Assembly (NCBI RefSeq): GCF_001050235.1
Contig: NZ_DF967972.1
Span: 2,108,107-2,172,106 of the forward strand
Reading direction: 5' to 3'
Length of the DNA: 64,000 bases
DNA from: Longilinea arvoryzae
GTDB lineage: Bacteria > Chloroflexota > Anaerolineae > Anaerolineales > Anaerolineaceae
Every line of letters begins with the position of its first letter. Position 1 is the stretch's first letter. Both the position numbers and the translations under genes were made by a program. Below the pieces are notes generated by a model that saw only the letters and a program-made list of their open reading frames with translations, did no database searches and was not told the origin of the DNA. Below are positions 42,435-51,379 of the stretch, piece by piece.

Positions 42435-43643
42435 ATGACACATCCACTTGCCAACAAACACATTTTGCTGGGCGTCACCGGATCGATTGCGGCGTATAAA
42501 GCCGCCGACCTGGCTTCCAAATTAACCCAAACCGGCGCGCTGGTCGACGTGGTATTGACCGAAAGCGCCGTGAAATTCATTTCGCTGCTGACGTTTCAAT
42601 CCGTTACCGGCCGCAAAGCCTATGTCGACGCGGATCTATGGGGCGGCGAAGGGCATGTCACCCACATCGGGCTGGGGCACGCGGCTGAGTTGGTGCTCAT
42701 CGCGCCGATTTCAGCCAACACGCTGGCCAAACTGGCGCACGGCATCGGCGACAACCTGCTGACCGTGACCGTGCTGGCATCGCACTGCCCGCTGGTGCTG
42801 GCTCCGGCGATGGACGTGGGCATGTTTGGCAACCCGGCCACGCAGGCCAACGTCGAGATCCTGCAGCAGCGCGGCGCCATTTTCATCGGCCCGGATGAAG
42901 GTCACCTGGCTTCGGGATTGGTGGGGCGCGGGCGTTTTGTCGAACCGCCCCAAATCCTGGAACAGGTCCGCTATTTGATGTCGCGCGGCGGACCGCTGGC
43001 CGGACGGAAGGTGGTGGTCACCGCCGGCGGTACCCAGGAACCCATCGACCCGGTGCGCCTGATCACCAACCGTTCCTCCGGAAAACAGGGAACGGCCGTC
43101 GCGCAGGCGGCGTTGGACGCCGGCGCCGAGGTGACGCTGGTGAGCACGCCCACCGGATTGGCCGTCCCGGCCGGCGCAAAGCTCGTGTGTGTCAAAACCG
43201 CTCAGGAGATGCTGGATGCGGTGCTGGCCGAGGCTGCCGACGCGGATGTATTGATCATGGCGGCTGCCGTGGCGGATTTTCGTCCCATCCCGGCGGCGCA
43301 GAAGCTCAAGAAGGCGGCCGGAATCCCGCAAATCCAATTCGAGGCGACCGCCGATATTCTGGCGGCGGTGGCCGAACGCAGGGCCGCCACGGGCTTCCCC
43401 CGGCGCAGCATCGGATTTGCCGCCGAGAGCCAGGATTTGCTCCAAAATGCGCAGTCCAAACTGGAACGCAAACACCTGGATCTGATGGTCGCCAACGACA
43501 TCAGCGCGGCGGACGCCGGTTTCGAGGTCGACACCAATCGGGTGGTGCTGCTGTTCCCGGATGGACGCCAACAACCGCTCCCGATGCAGGAGAAAGCCGG
43601 AGTCGCCGAGGCAATCGTCCAACAGGTGATTGCCTGGGGATGA
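42435..43643 (+). CDS. coaBC: Phosphopantothenoylcysteine synthetase/decarboxylase
   Basis: A 402-residue bifunctional flavoprotein. Residues 1-185 form the CoaC decarboxylase (VTGSIAAYKAADL at the flavin site; catalytic His in HVTHIGLGH, about residue 75); residues 190-402 form the CoaB synthetase (VTAGGTQEPIDPVR, NRSSGKQG and MAAAVADFRP). Two CoaC positions differ from E. coli: the motif PxMN reads PAMD, and the flap with the catalytic Cys, normally like ACGxxGxGRM, reads ASGLVGRGRF. Some lineages carry similar variants, so activity is not excluded. It starts directly after coaX. Confidence 0.94.
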   Translation: MTHPLANKHILLGVTGSIAAYKAADLASKLTQTGALVDVVLTESAVKFISLLTFQSVTGRKAYVDADLWGGEGHVTHIGLGHAAELVLIAPISANTLAKLAHGIGDNLLTVTVLASHCPLVLAPAMDVGMFGNPATQANVEILQQRGAIFIGPDEGHLASGLVGRGRFVEPPQILEQVRYLMSRGGPLAGRKVVVTAGGTQEPIDPVRLITNRSSGKQGTAVAQAALDAGAEVTLVSTPTGLAVPAGAKLVCVKTAQEMLDAVLAEAADADVLIMAAAVADFRPIPAAQKLKKAAGIPQIQFEATADILAAVAERRAATGFPRRSIGFAAESQDLLQNAQSKLERKHLDLMVANDISAADAGFEVDTNRVVLLFPDGRQQPLPMQEKAGVAEAIVQQVIAWG

Positions 43644-43733
43644 TCCCGGCCTGATTTTTCCCAGAGCTGCATGTGAAAAACGCGTGCAGCGCTCAATTTC
43701 ATATCCCCCCTTCCGAAACGGGTCCAATAACCT

Positions 43734-44465
43734 ATGACACGCATCCTGGTTTGCTCCGATATCCATGCCAACCTGACCGCGCTCGACGCGGTTCTCAACG
43801 ACGCCGGAAATGTCGATACCGTGTGGTGTCTGGGAGACGTGGTGGGTTATGGTCCGGACCCAAACGAGTGCATCCAGCGGATTCGCTCGCTGCCCAACCT
43901 GATCTGCCTGATCGGCAATCACGATGCGGCCGCCCTGGGGTTGCTGGATATCAAGACCTTCAATCTAGAGGCGCGACAGTCGATTCGCTGGTTGACGTCG
44001 GTATTGACTGCTGAAAGCCTGGGCTTCCTTTCGACCTTGCCCGAGACCGCCGTGGAAGGGGATATGACACTCGCTCACGGCAGCCCGCGCGTGCCCATCT
44101 GGGAATATCTGCTGGATGTATTCAGCGCGGCCAATGCCTTCGATTATTTCATGACGGCGTATTGCCTGGTCGGACATACGCATATTCCCACCGTGTTTAC
44201 CTTCGATCCGGAGACCAAGGGCGTTCAATGGCGCATGCCAACCACCGGGGAGCGAATCGAATTGGAAAAGCGCATGATCCTCAATCCGGGGTCGGTCGGC
44301 CAGCCGCGCGATCACAACCCGGATGCCTCTTACGCCATTTACCAGCCCGAATTCGGATCCTGGGAGCTTCACCGGGTGGCGTATGATGTGGAGAGCGTGC
44401 AGCAGCGCATTCTCAAGGCCGGACTTCCTCAGCGCCACGCTCTTCGATTGGCGGATGGTTGGTAA
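43734..44465 (+). CDS. Calcineurin-like metallophosphoesterase (YfcE/Metallophos_2 type)
   Basis: A 243-residue cytoplasmic phosphodiesterase with a two-metal site. Its motifs are in family order: CSDIHAN (about residues 6-12), GDVVGYGPDP (about 33-42), IGNHDAAA (about 61-68), LAHGSPR (about 115-121) and VGHTHIP (about 143-149). The spacing between blocks matches small YfcE-like enzymes that hydrolyse cyclic or model phosphodiesters. The ATG at 43734 has no visible ribosome-binding site. It lies 90 bases after coaBC on the same strand; whether it belongs to that transcript is uncertain. Confidence 0.9.
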   Translation: MTRILVCSDIHANLTALDAVLNDAGNVDTVWCLGDVVGYGPDPNECIQRIRSLPNLICLIGNHDAAALGLLDIKTFNLEARQSIRWLTSVLTAESLGFLSTLPETAVEGDMTLAHGSPRVPIWEYLLDVFSAANAFDYFMTAYCLVGHTHIPTVFTFDPETKGVQWRMPTTGERIELEKRMILNPGSVGQPRDHNPDASYAIYQPEFGSWELHRVAYDVESVQQRILKAGLPQRHALRLADGW

Positions 44466-44557
44466 TCCGCTTCTTTACCAGTTGGAACTATCCTTCCTTC
44501 GGACGCGTCTTAACAAAAGAAGAGAATCCCTGACCGAAACCTTGAGGAGATGAGAAG

Positions 44558-45490
44558 ATGAAACGTGCAGTTATCGGATTGGTTTTATTCGCCTTACTGC
44601 TAAGCGGTTGCGCGACCCAGAAGGCCACGGAATCCCTGGTGGGCGGCCGGAATACCGCCGATTATGCGGCTGCGCCGGCCGAAGCGCCGCAGCCGGCCGG
44701 AGTTGGCAATGGATCCGCCACGGGTTCCAGTGAAGCCGCTCCCCGTCGCCTGGTCATTCAGACCGTGGATATGTCCATCGTGGTTGTCAAACCGCTGGAT
44801 GCAATGAACCAGATCGCCGCGCTGGCGACCGAATTCGATGGCTTTGTGGTGAATTCTTATTCGCACACCGTGACCACCCAGCAGGGCAAGGATGTCATCG
44901 AGGCTACGATCACCATCCGGGTCGACGCCGCTCGTCTGGATACGGCTCTGGAACGAATTCGAGCCCTGACCCCGAACGCCGAACAGGATGTGCTTTCTGA
45001 AAATATTTCCGGGCAGGATGTGACCAAGGATTATGTCGACCTCGAGTCGCAGCTCAAGAATCTGGAACAAACCGAAGCTCAATTGCAGAAGATCATGGAT
45101 CAGGCCACCAAGACGGAAGACGTGTTGAGCGTCTACCGGGAACTATCCTCGATCCGCGGCCAGATCGAAACGACTAAAGGCCAGATGAAATACTATGAAG
45201 ATGCCGCGGCGCTGTCCGCGATCACCGTGACCATCCAGGCTGAAGAAGCCGTCCAGCCCCTGCAGTTGGGCGGATGGAAGCCGGTCGGCACGGCCCGCAA
45301 CGCCGTCCAGGCGCTGGTTGATACGCTGCAGTTCCTGGGTTCGGCCGCCATTTGGATCGTGATCTACATCCTGCCGGTCGGGCTGGTGATCGGCCTGCCG
45401 ATCTGGTTGATCGTGCGCGGCATTCGCCGGGCCAAGCGCAGAGCAAAGGCCGCCAGACTCATGGAAGTTGAAGCCGAAACCAAGAAGTAA
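44558..45490 (+). CDS. DUF4349 lipoprotein with C-terminal membrane helix
   Basis: A 310-residue envelope protein. The signal peptide ends in lipobox LLLSGCAT (about residues 13-20). Residues about 68-235 form a DUF4349 domain (RRLVIQTVDMSIVVV at its start, DYVDLESQLKNLEQTEAQL with coiled-coil character, ISAITV-like end), and a helix near residues 262-290 (AIWIVIYILPVGLVIGLPIWLIV) is followed by a basic tail. DUF4349 proteins have no established function; some are linked to stress or to membrane-associated quality control. GAGGAG precedes the ATG by seven bases. Confidence 0.88.
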   Translation: MKRAVIGLVLFALLLSGCATQKATESLVGGRNTADYAAAPAEAPQPAGVGNGSATGSSEAAPRRLVIQTVDMSIVVVKPLDAMNQIAALATEFDGFVVNSYSHTVTTQQGKDVIEATITIRVDAARLDTALERIRALTPNAEQDVLSENISGQDVTKDYVDLESQLKNLEQTEAQLQKIMDQATKTEDVLSVYRELSSIRGQIETTKGQMKYYEDAAALSAITVTIQAEEAVQPLQLGGWKPVGTARNAVQALVDTLQFLGSAAIWIVIYILPVGLVIGLPIWLIVRGIRRAKRRAKAARLMEVEAETKK

Positions 45491-45504
45491 GTTCTGGAAA
45501 GAGA

Positions 45505-45650
45505 AATAAAACCACAGAGAATCAGAGAACACTGAGAATCAATAGAAAAAGAGAAGAAAGCCAATCCCTGGACACTCTAGGGTAAAGCCTTCTTCTCTTT
45601 TCTTAATATTCTTCTCTGTGGTCTCTGTGACCTGTGTGGTTTTTTCTTAA
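45505..45650. repeat. Long imperfect inverted repeat with CACAGAG-type motifs
   Basis: The left arm (about 45505-45560, with AAAACCACAGAGA and AAAAAGAGAAGAAAG) is roughly complementary to the right arm (about 45590-45650, with CTTCTTCTCTTTTC and CTGTGTGGTTTTTTC). The centre is a loop near 45561-45588. It lies between two convergent genes and could end both transcripts. Similar Cys-poor 'ACCACAGAGNNCACAGAG' intergenic repeats occur in many bacterial genomes. Confidence 0.7.
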
Positions 45651-48010
45651 TATCCGATTTCGACGTGTGACTTGCGGTCCACGTTCAGCCGCAGGCGGTA
45701 GCAGTTGTCGCTGCGGCCTTCCCAGGAAAGCGTTTGCTGATTGAGCGAGATGCGGTGCGGAATGCGCGGCAGGGCAATTTCGATTTCGCCATAAGCGCGG
45801 CGGGGTAAGCTAAGATCAAAGTTTACGCCGTTGCCCGAGACATTCCACGAACTGATTTCCAAACCCTGAGAAATGTGGAAATTTCCACCCACGAAAACGG
45901 GAACATCCTTTTCGGCTGCCCGCAAGGCGATGAGCACGACGCCGTGGGCCGGGACCTGTTTGAAGCGGAAAGGCGCACCTTCGAGGACATAAAAGGAACG
46001 GTTGTCCCAAAAATTGCGTCCCCAGTAGTCTCCAACCGGCAGGCGAAAATTCTGAAGGCGCAGGGTGACGTCCTGGGGCTTCTCGGACCAGTTGAACCAG
46101 GCCAGCAGGTGCCAGCGGCCGATGGGCCCGTGCAGGTCGAGGCGCAGACGCTGTGGGATGGCGCTGTCGAACCAATCCAGCACATCCGCCCGCTCGCCAA
46201 TGACGGGCAGGAGCACCTCGGCCATGGCCAGGCGCTCGCGCGGCAAGTTGGGCAGGTCATCCGAAAGCAGCAGCGATCCGCCGGTGAGGGCAATGCTGGT
46301 GGCCAGCGTTTGGACCTCGGCCTGGGTGAGTTCGGTTTCCGGACGGATGAGCAGACAGTCCGGATCGTTGATCCACCAGCGGTTGTGCATTGGGGCGCGG
46401 GTGAGGATGTTCTGAATGGAGTTGCGCGCGCTGGGCATGTCGGGTTCATTCTTGAAGAAGGTGTGGATGCCGTTGAAGTTGGGCGTCCAACTCCCGCTGA
46501 CATCCGCGCCGATGCGCATGCTGTCCACCAGGCCGATGACCGAGCCCAGCGGAGCCCCGCAGCCGACCAGGAACGTATCTGAGTTCGCCGTTTTGCGCAC
46601 GGCTTCCATCGCGCCGCGCAAAATTTGGGCCCGCGTGAGGGTTGGATCGTGGCGCCGGCCGGCCAGCGCCCCGGCGTAGAGAAAATCCAATTTCAGGTAG
46701 GGGAAACCCCAATCCCGGCGCGCAGTCTCGATGACTTTACAGGCGTACTCCAAAGCGCCCGGATGAGTCAGGTCGAGCGCGGTGGTCAGGGCATTCCAGC
46801 CGAAACCGGCGTTGACAGGCCGGCCCAGACGGTTGCGCAGGATGAATTCGGGGTGCTGTTTCACCAATTTTGCGGCCGGGTGAACGATGAAGGGCGCCAG
46901 CCACAGGCCAGGCGTATACCCTGCCCCTTGAATCTCAGCCGCCAGCGGCGCCACTCCGTCCGGAAATCCCGGTCGAAATTCGAACCAGTCACCGACCTGG
47001 GCTTCGAAGCCATCATCGATCTGGACGAGTTGGAGGGGGAGATGCGGCGCAAGTTGCTGTAGCGATTCCAGGTTCTGGCGGATTTGGCCGGCGTCGATCT
47101 TTGTGTAGAACTGATACCAGGAACACCATCCGGAAGGGATCTTCTCTGGCAGACTGACCCGGTTTTCACGGGATGCCGCGATGAAATAAGGTCCCAGCGG
47201 ATCGGTTTGCTCGAGACTGAAGGGATAATAGACGGCCCAATCGGTCTGGACCGCGACGCCGGGATCGATGCGTACCTGGTCCCCGTTGGCCCACAGGACC
47301 ACCTGGGCTGTTTCTTTCAGGCGGGCTTCCAAAATTCCAAACTGGCTGCGTTGGGAGAGAAAACCGAACAGCGCCGCCACACGTTTGGCGCGGTCGCCGA
47401 CGACGCCAAAGAAATCGGATGAGAAATCGCCGGGGTTCGTAAATTGGGGCGTTCCCGGATTGACCACCATTGGATTTTGGAGCCACCCCAGGCGCGAGCG
47501 CATGGCCTTCTGGTTGGCCGCATAGGCGCCGGTCCAGCCCCAGGACTGCCAGTTGTTCGAGAAGAAGGCCGGGCTGGAGGTTTTCGCCCACTCGGGCGGC
47601 AGCCTGAAAACGCCGCTTTGGCGGGTGCCGCCGCAGCGGAGCATTTCGATCCTGTCCAGCGTAATGGGTTCAGGACCCTGGTTTTCCAGACTGATTTTCC
47701 AAAGCAGCATCGGGAACAGGTCGCTGAGCGCGAAGGTAACCCGGCAGAGGATGCCACTGGCGTCCGGCGCGAGTTGGATATCGACCTGATTCAATAATCC
47801 GAGCAGGGAGGGATTGCGCGGAAGCTGGGTCACTTCAGACACGGTCCAGAGTCCGTTGAGGAATTCTGCCGAACGGCCATTCGACCTGTAATTCAGCGCG
47901 AGGTGCGCCTCCAGCAACGCGGGCAAGGCTTCATCCGCCGGTTGAAGCGTAAAAGTCCCCGATTCAGGGTGGCATGTGAAGTTGAGAGTCCGGTTGTGAA
48001 GTTCGATCAC
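45647..48010 (-). CDS. Alpha-galactosidase, glycoside hydrolase family 36 (melibiase)
   Basis: A 787-residue enzyme that releases terminal alpha-galactosyl units, for example from raffinose-type sugars. An N-terminal beta-sandwich (about residues 1-270) carries NNWQSWGW; the catalytic barrel (about 285-640) begins SGWCSWYQFYTKI and contains the nucleophile in YLKLDFLYAGAL (about residue 447) and the acid/base in RIGADVSGSW (about 500); a C-terminal beta domain follows. There is no signal peptide, so the enzyme is cytoplasmic. The start is a GTG at 48010 after GAGGTAGAGGC. No sugar importer accompanies it. Other GH36 activities, such as alpha-N-acetylgalactosaminidase, remain possible. Confidence 0.9.
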   Translation of the reverse strand: MIELHNRTLNFTCHPESGTFTLQPADEALPALLEAHLALNYRSNGRSAEFLNGLWTVSEVTQLPRNPSLLGLLNQVDIQLAPDASGILCRVTFALSDLFPMLLWKISLENQGPEPITLDRIEMLRCGGTRQSGVFRLPPEWAKTSSPAFFSNNWQSWGWTGAYAANQKAMRSRLGWLQNPMVVNPGTPQFTNPGDFSSDFFGVVGDRAKRVAALFGFLSQRSQFGILEARLKETAQVVLWANGDQVRIDPGVAVQTDWAVYYPFSLEQTDPLGPYFIAASRENRVSLPEKIPSGWCSWYQFYTKIDAGQIRQNLESLQQLAPHLPLQLVQIDDGFEAQVGDWFEFRPGFPDGVAPLAAEIQGAGYTPGLWLAPFIVHPAAKLVKQHPEFILRNRLGRPVNAGFGWNALTTALDLTHPGALEYACKVIETARRDWGFPYLKLDFLYAGALAGRRHDPTLTRAQILRGAMEAVRKTANSDTFLVGCGAPLGSVIGLVDSMRIGADVSGSWTPNFNGIHTFFKNEPDMPSARNSIQNILTRAPMHNRWWINDPDCLLIRPETELTQAEVQTLATSIALTGGSLLLSDDLPNLPRERLAMAEVLLPVIGERADVLDWFDSAIPQRLRLDLHGPIGRWHLLAWFNWSEKPQDVTLRLQNFRLPVGDYWGRNFWDNRSFYVLEGAPFRFKQVPAHGVVLIALRAAEKDVPVFVGGNFHISQGLEISSWNVSGNGVNFDLSLPRRAYGEIEIALPRIPHRISLNQQTLSWEGRSDNCYRLRLNVDRKSHVEIGY

Positions 48011-48086
48011 GCCTCTACCTCAATTGTGCAAGCTGTCGAGCGCCTTTGGAGACTCGGCTTGTGATCGGCCAGGCAAACGCGATATC

Positions 48087-48134
48087 AAAAGATCAACAGG
48101 AAAATGGTTCCCCGTCCTTCATTTCCTGTTGATC
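48087..48134 (-). terminator. Terminator between dcd and the GH36 gene
   Basis: GATCAACAGGAAA (48091-48103) and TTTCCTGTTGATC (48122-48134) form a perfect 13-pair stem, followed on the minus strand by TTTTGATATC. It ends the ftcD-M23-dcd transcript. Confidence 0.75.
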
Positions 48135-48196
48135 TATTCTATCATTAATGCTTTTGATCAAGTCCGGGATGCACCCGGCAGTCAATCGGATGGAAA

Positions 48197-48751
48197 TTAA
48201 ATCTTCGGCAGGGCAATGTTCTCCTGCTTCTGGTATTTGCCTTTCTTATCTGCGTAGGAGATCTCGCACATTTCATCGCCTTCGAAGAAAACCACCTGGG
48301 CGATGCCTTCATTGGAGTAAATCTTTGCCGGAAGGGGAGTCGTGTTCGAGATTTCGAGCGTGACAAAACCCTCCCATTCGGGTTCGAACGGTGTGACATT
48401 GACGATGATGCCGCACCGGGCGTAGGTGCTTTTGCCAACACACAGGGTCAGGATGGAGCGCGGAATCCGGAAGTATTCGACGGTGCGCGCCAGCGCGAAG
48501 GAATTAGGCGGGATGACACACACGTCGCCTTTGAAATCCACCATCGAACGCGGATCGAACTGCTTGGGGTCCACAACGGCGGAATAGACATTGGTAAAGA
48601 TCTTGAATTCATCGGCGACGCGAATATCGTAGCCGTAGGAGGATACGCCGTAGGAAATGACGCCATTGCGGATCTGGCGGTCGACGAAAGGTTCGATCAT
48701 GCCGTGTTCCAGAGCCATTTTGCGGATCCAGTGGTCAGGTTTGACACCCAT
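48197..48751 (-). CDS. dcd: dCTP deaminase
   Basis: Deaminates dCTP to dUTP, the supply route for thymidylate. The 184-residue protein is a trimeric dUTPase-fold enzyme: [15 protein letters not shown] (about residues 33-47), [26 protein letters not shown] (about 108-124) and the catalytic Glu in [16 protein letters not shown] (about residue 140). A bifunctional dCTP deaminase/dUTPase form exists in some lineages and cannot be excluded. GTGGAG lies upstream of the ATG, overlapping the end of the M23 gene, from which it is separated by three bases. Confidence 0.95.
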   Translation of the reverse strand: MGVKPDHWIRKMALEHGMIEPFVDRQIRNGVISYGVSSYGYDIRVADEFKIFTNVYSAVVDPKQFDPRSMVDFKGDVCVIPPNSFALARTVEYFRIPRSILTLCVGKSTYARCGIIVNVTPFEPEWEGFVTLEISNTTPLPAKIYSNEGIAQVVFFEGDEMCEISYADKKGKYQKQENIALPKI

Positions 48752-48754
48752 GTT

Positions 48755-49759
48755 TTAGTTCTCCACTTGCAAGGATAAATAGGTTAATTGTCCGGCGGAA
48801 AGCGTGACGAAGCGTTCGATGAGCCGTCCATCATACACGAAGGAAATTCGATAGCGGCCGGGTTCCAGGTCGCCCAGTACAAAATTTTCCTGCCAGGCCG
48901 GGTCGGAAGAAACCCCGGCCGTGTAGGTCTCGAGGTAATAGCGTTGTGGGGCCGAATTTTCAGGTAGGTCCGCCCGTTCGGCGACGAGTTGAGCGGTCGG
49001 AAGGAGTTGGCCGTTTTGATCGATGATCTGCCCGGCCAATACGGCCAGCCGGGCGCCGTCCGTACCGGCGAGCGGGGTGAGGAACAGGAATGGATTGCGT
49101 GTAGCCGTATAATCCGTCGGGGTGGTGCGGACCTCGAAATGTAAATGACTTCCGATCGCGCTGCCGGACATGCCGACTTTGGCGATGACCTGACCCGCCT
49201 GCACGGACGTCCCCGATTGCACATCGATTTCCGAGAGGTGGGCGTAAAGGGTATAGAAGGGTTCTCCGCGTGGAGTGGCGTGTTCCAGAACGACCAGGTT
49301 TCCGTAGAAGTTCGTCCAGGGGGCAAAAGCGGTGCTCGCATCGTTGCCGGCATAGACCACCCGGCCGTCCGCGGCCGCCAGGACCGGCGTGCCCGTGGCA
49401 TTGTAGAATTCGACGCCGCTGTGTGGAATCCGCTTGCCGTTTTGCGAAGATCCGTACAGATAGCTGTTATCCGCATGCTGCTCGGCCGGTGGATCGACCG
49501 GGCGCTGGAGCCAGAAATCGCCGTCCAGCGTACACGAATCCACCCTGCAATCCGATGGGTTCAAAGGCATGGGTTGCAGGGTGGGTTCGATCGTGGCTGT
49601 GACCGTCGCAGTTGCTGTGACGGTCGGTTGAGGAATCGGGGTGTTCGTCGAGATGGGGGATGGAGATGCAGCGGCCCGGGTCGCAATATCGACCGGAGAA
49701 CAGGCTGCCAGAACCATCAACAACCCCAGGGTTACCCATCCCGCTGAATGGCGCATCAT
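48755..49759 (-). CDS. M23-family metallopeptidase lipoprotein
   Basis: A 334-residue secreted lipoprotein. Lipobox VLAACSPV (about residues 16-23) is followed by a Thr-Pro linker (about 30-65) and a canonical M23 (LytM-like) domain (about 110-245). Zinc and catalytic residues are in HSGVEFYN (His-x3-Glu, in place of His-x3-Asp), YTLYAHLSEI and the pair HLHFEVR. The residues after 250 form an additional beta-rich domain. It probably cuts peptidoglycan cross-links or regulates amidases. The start codon ATG shares one base with the ftcD stop. The Glu in place of the usual Asp zinc ligand is unusual; activity should be considered likely but unproven. Confidence 0.9.
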   Translation of the reverse strand: MMRHSAGWVTLGLLMVLAACSPVDIATRAAASPSPISTNTPIPQPTVTATATVTATIEPTLQPMPLNPSDCRVDSCTLDGDFWLQRPVDPPAEQHADNSYLYGSSQNGKRIPHSGVEFYNATGTPVLAAADGRVVYAGNDASTAFAPWTNFYGNLVVLEHATPRGEPFYTLYAHLSEIDVQSGTSVQAGQVIAKVGMSGSAIGSHLHFEVRTTPTDYTATRNPFLFLTPLAGTDGARLAVLAGQIIDQNGQLLPTAQLVAERADLPENSAPQRYYLETYTAGVSSDPAWQENFVLGDLEPGRYRISFVYDGRLIERFVTLSAGQLTYLSLQVEN

Positions 49760-51309
49760 CAGCCGAGAGAAATTCCGCCGCGCTCGACCAGGACTTTGTG
49801 CATCAATCCTTCTTGTTCGGTGGAACTGGTTTCCAAAATGCGGAGCTGGTTTTTCAAATCGACAACAGCCTTTTCATCCTCCAGGCTGAGCAGATTGGTG
49901 CGAACGTTGTATGCAGCGCAGGTCAGCGCGGCATGTGCCAGCGCGGAAGCTGAGCCGGCGTCGGTAATGGCATTGAGATTGCCGTCGGCGGCAGCCTGAA
50001 GCGCCAGTTTTTGAACGTCCAGGGCTTTCCCGGCAACCTTCAACGGAACCTGCGCGGCCAGCAATGTGGCGGCCTGCACGGCCTGAGCCCGGGCGGTTTG
50101 CTGTTCGGGGGTGTCTTTGGGCAGCTTGAAGGCGGCCATGACGGCGTCGAAGGCCGCGCAATCCTCGTCGACTGCCTGAGCTAATTCAGTGCGCAGCGAT
50201 TCAGCCTGTTCCACCAGCGCCCACATCTGGTCTTTCACCGCTTCGTATTTCTTCTTGGTCAATGTGCCCCGACCGACCATGGCAACCAGGGCCGCTGCAG
50301 CCGCGCCGGTGTGAGCCGCGGCCGCGCCGCCGCCGGGGGTCGGGGTGGAAGAAGCGAGCTGATCGATAAAATCAGGCTGTTGCGCGGCTGCAGCCGCCTG
50401 AGTTGGGGAGCGCAGCAATTCATACAACCGTGATTCGAGAATTTGATCGGGTTGGAAATCATCCAATTGCAAATACCAGATGGCCGCGTTGGTCAGCGCA
50501 TCCTGCGGCAGCAGGCCGACCAGTTCGGAGTGGTGGATCCCCACGCCGTACCGCGCGGCTTCGCGGCGGACGAATTCCACCACCCGCGCCACCGGCGTCT
50601 GATGATAATTGGTCAGGTTCATCGAAACCTGGGCCCGGCCCTCCACCATGACGCCCATGGCTTTGACATACCGCAGACCGCCGTTGGAGTGGCGCACGGC
50701 CTTGGCAATTTTCTGGGCAATGCTGACCTCGTTGGTGGTCAGGTAAACGTTGAACGCAATCAAGGGCGCGCGAGCACCGATGACGGTCGCGCCGGCGGGA
50801 CCGACCTTGTGCGGGCCGAAATCAGGATCCCGGGCCGGATTCACGCCCATTTCTTCTTTCAGGGCTTCATACTGTCCGTGGCGAATATTCTCCAGGTTCT
50901 GGTGTTCGGGTTTGGTCGCGGCGTCTTCGTATAAATAGACGGGAATGCTCAACTCGTCGCCAACGCGTTTGCCCAGGCGGCGCGCCATTTCGACGCATTC
51001 CTGCATCGTGAAATCGGTGATGGGCACGAAGGGAACGACGTCCGTGGCGCCGATGCGCGGGTGCGCGCCGGTGTGCTGGTTGAGGTCGATCAACTGGGCC
51101 GCGCGGGCAATGCCCTGATAGGCGGCTTCTTCCACCGCCGCCGGCGACCCAACGAAGGTCAGAACGGTCCGGTTATGGTCCAGGTCAGAATGGCGGTCGA
51201 GAACGTGAACACCCTGCACATCGGTGATGGCGGCCAGGATGGATTCGACCACTTCCGGCCGGCGGGCTTCAGAAAAATTGGGGATACATTCAACCAGGGG
51301 GGAAGGCAT
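49759..51309 (-). CDS. ftcD: Glutamate formiminotransferase / formiminotetrahydrofolate cyclodeaminase
   Basis: A 516-residue bifunctional enzyme in the mammalian FTCD arrangement. Residues 1-300 transfer the formimino group from formiminoglutamate (or formyl in reverse) to THF (LVECIPNFSEARR, DRHSDLDHNRTVLTF, HTGAHPRIGATDVVPF, GPAGATVIGAR); residues about 325-516 form the all-helical cyclodeaminase (STPTPGGGAAAAHTGA, then DEDCAAFDAVMAA) giving 5,10-methenyl-THF and ammonia. It normally belongs to histidine breakdown, but no hutH, hutU or hutI is present here. GAGAGG precedes the ATG. It starts a three-gene transcript with the M23 lipoprotein and dcd. Confidence 0.95.
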   Translation of the reverse strand: MPSPLVECIPNFSEARRPEVVESILAAITDVQGVHVLDRHSDLDHNRTVLTFVGSPAAVEEAAYQGIARAAQLIDLNQHTGAHPRIGATDVVPFVPITDFTMQECVEMARRLGKRVGDELSIPVYLYEDAATKPEHQNLENIRHGQYEALKEEMGVNPARDPDFGPHKVGPAGATVIGARAPLIAFNVYLTTNEVSIAQKIAKAVRHSNGGLRYVKAMGVMVEGRAQVSMNLTNYHQTPVARVVEFVRREAARYGVGIHHSELVGLLPQDALTNAAIWYLQLDDFQPDQILESRLYELLRSPTQAAAAAQQPDFIDQLASSTPTPGGGAAAAHTGAAAAALVAMVGRGTLTKKKYEAVKDQMWALVEQAESLRTELAQAVDEDCAAFDAVMAAFKLPKDTPEQQTARAQAVQAATLLAAQVPLKVAGKALDVQKLALQAAADGNLNAITDAGSASALAHAALTCAAYNVRTNLLSLEDEKAVVDLKNQLRILETSSTEQEGLMHKVLVERGGISLG

Positions 51310-51337
51310 GCAAACCTCTCAATCTTGGAATAAGCCC

Positions 51338-51345
51338 ATTATAAT
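51338..51345. promoter_or_regulatory. Overlapping divergent -10 boxes
   Basis: ATTATAAT reads as TATAAT on the plus strand (51340-51345) and on the minus strand (51343-51338). It lies between the divergent ftcD and SRAP genes; no clear -35 is visible on either side. Confidence 0.5.
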
Positions 51346-51379
51346 CTTAATAAGAGGATCGTATGAAAAAGGAGGAGCG

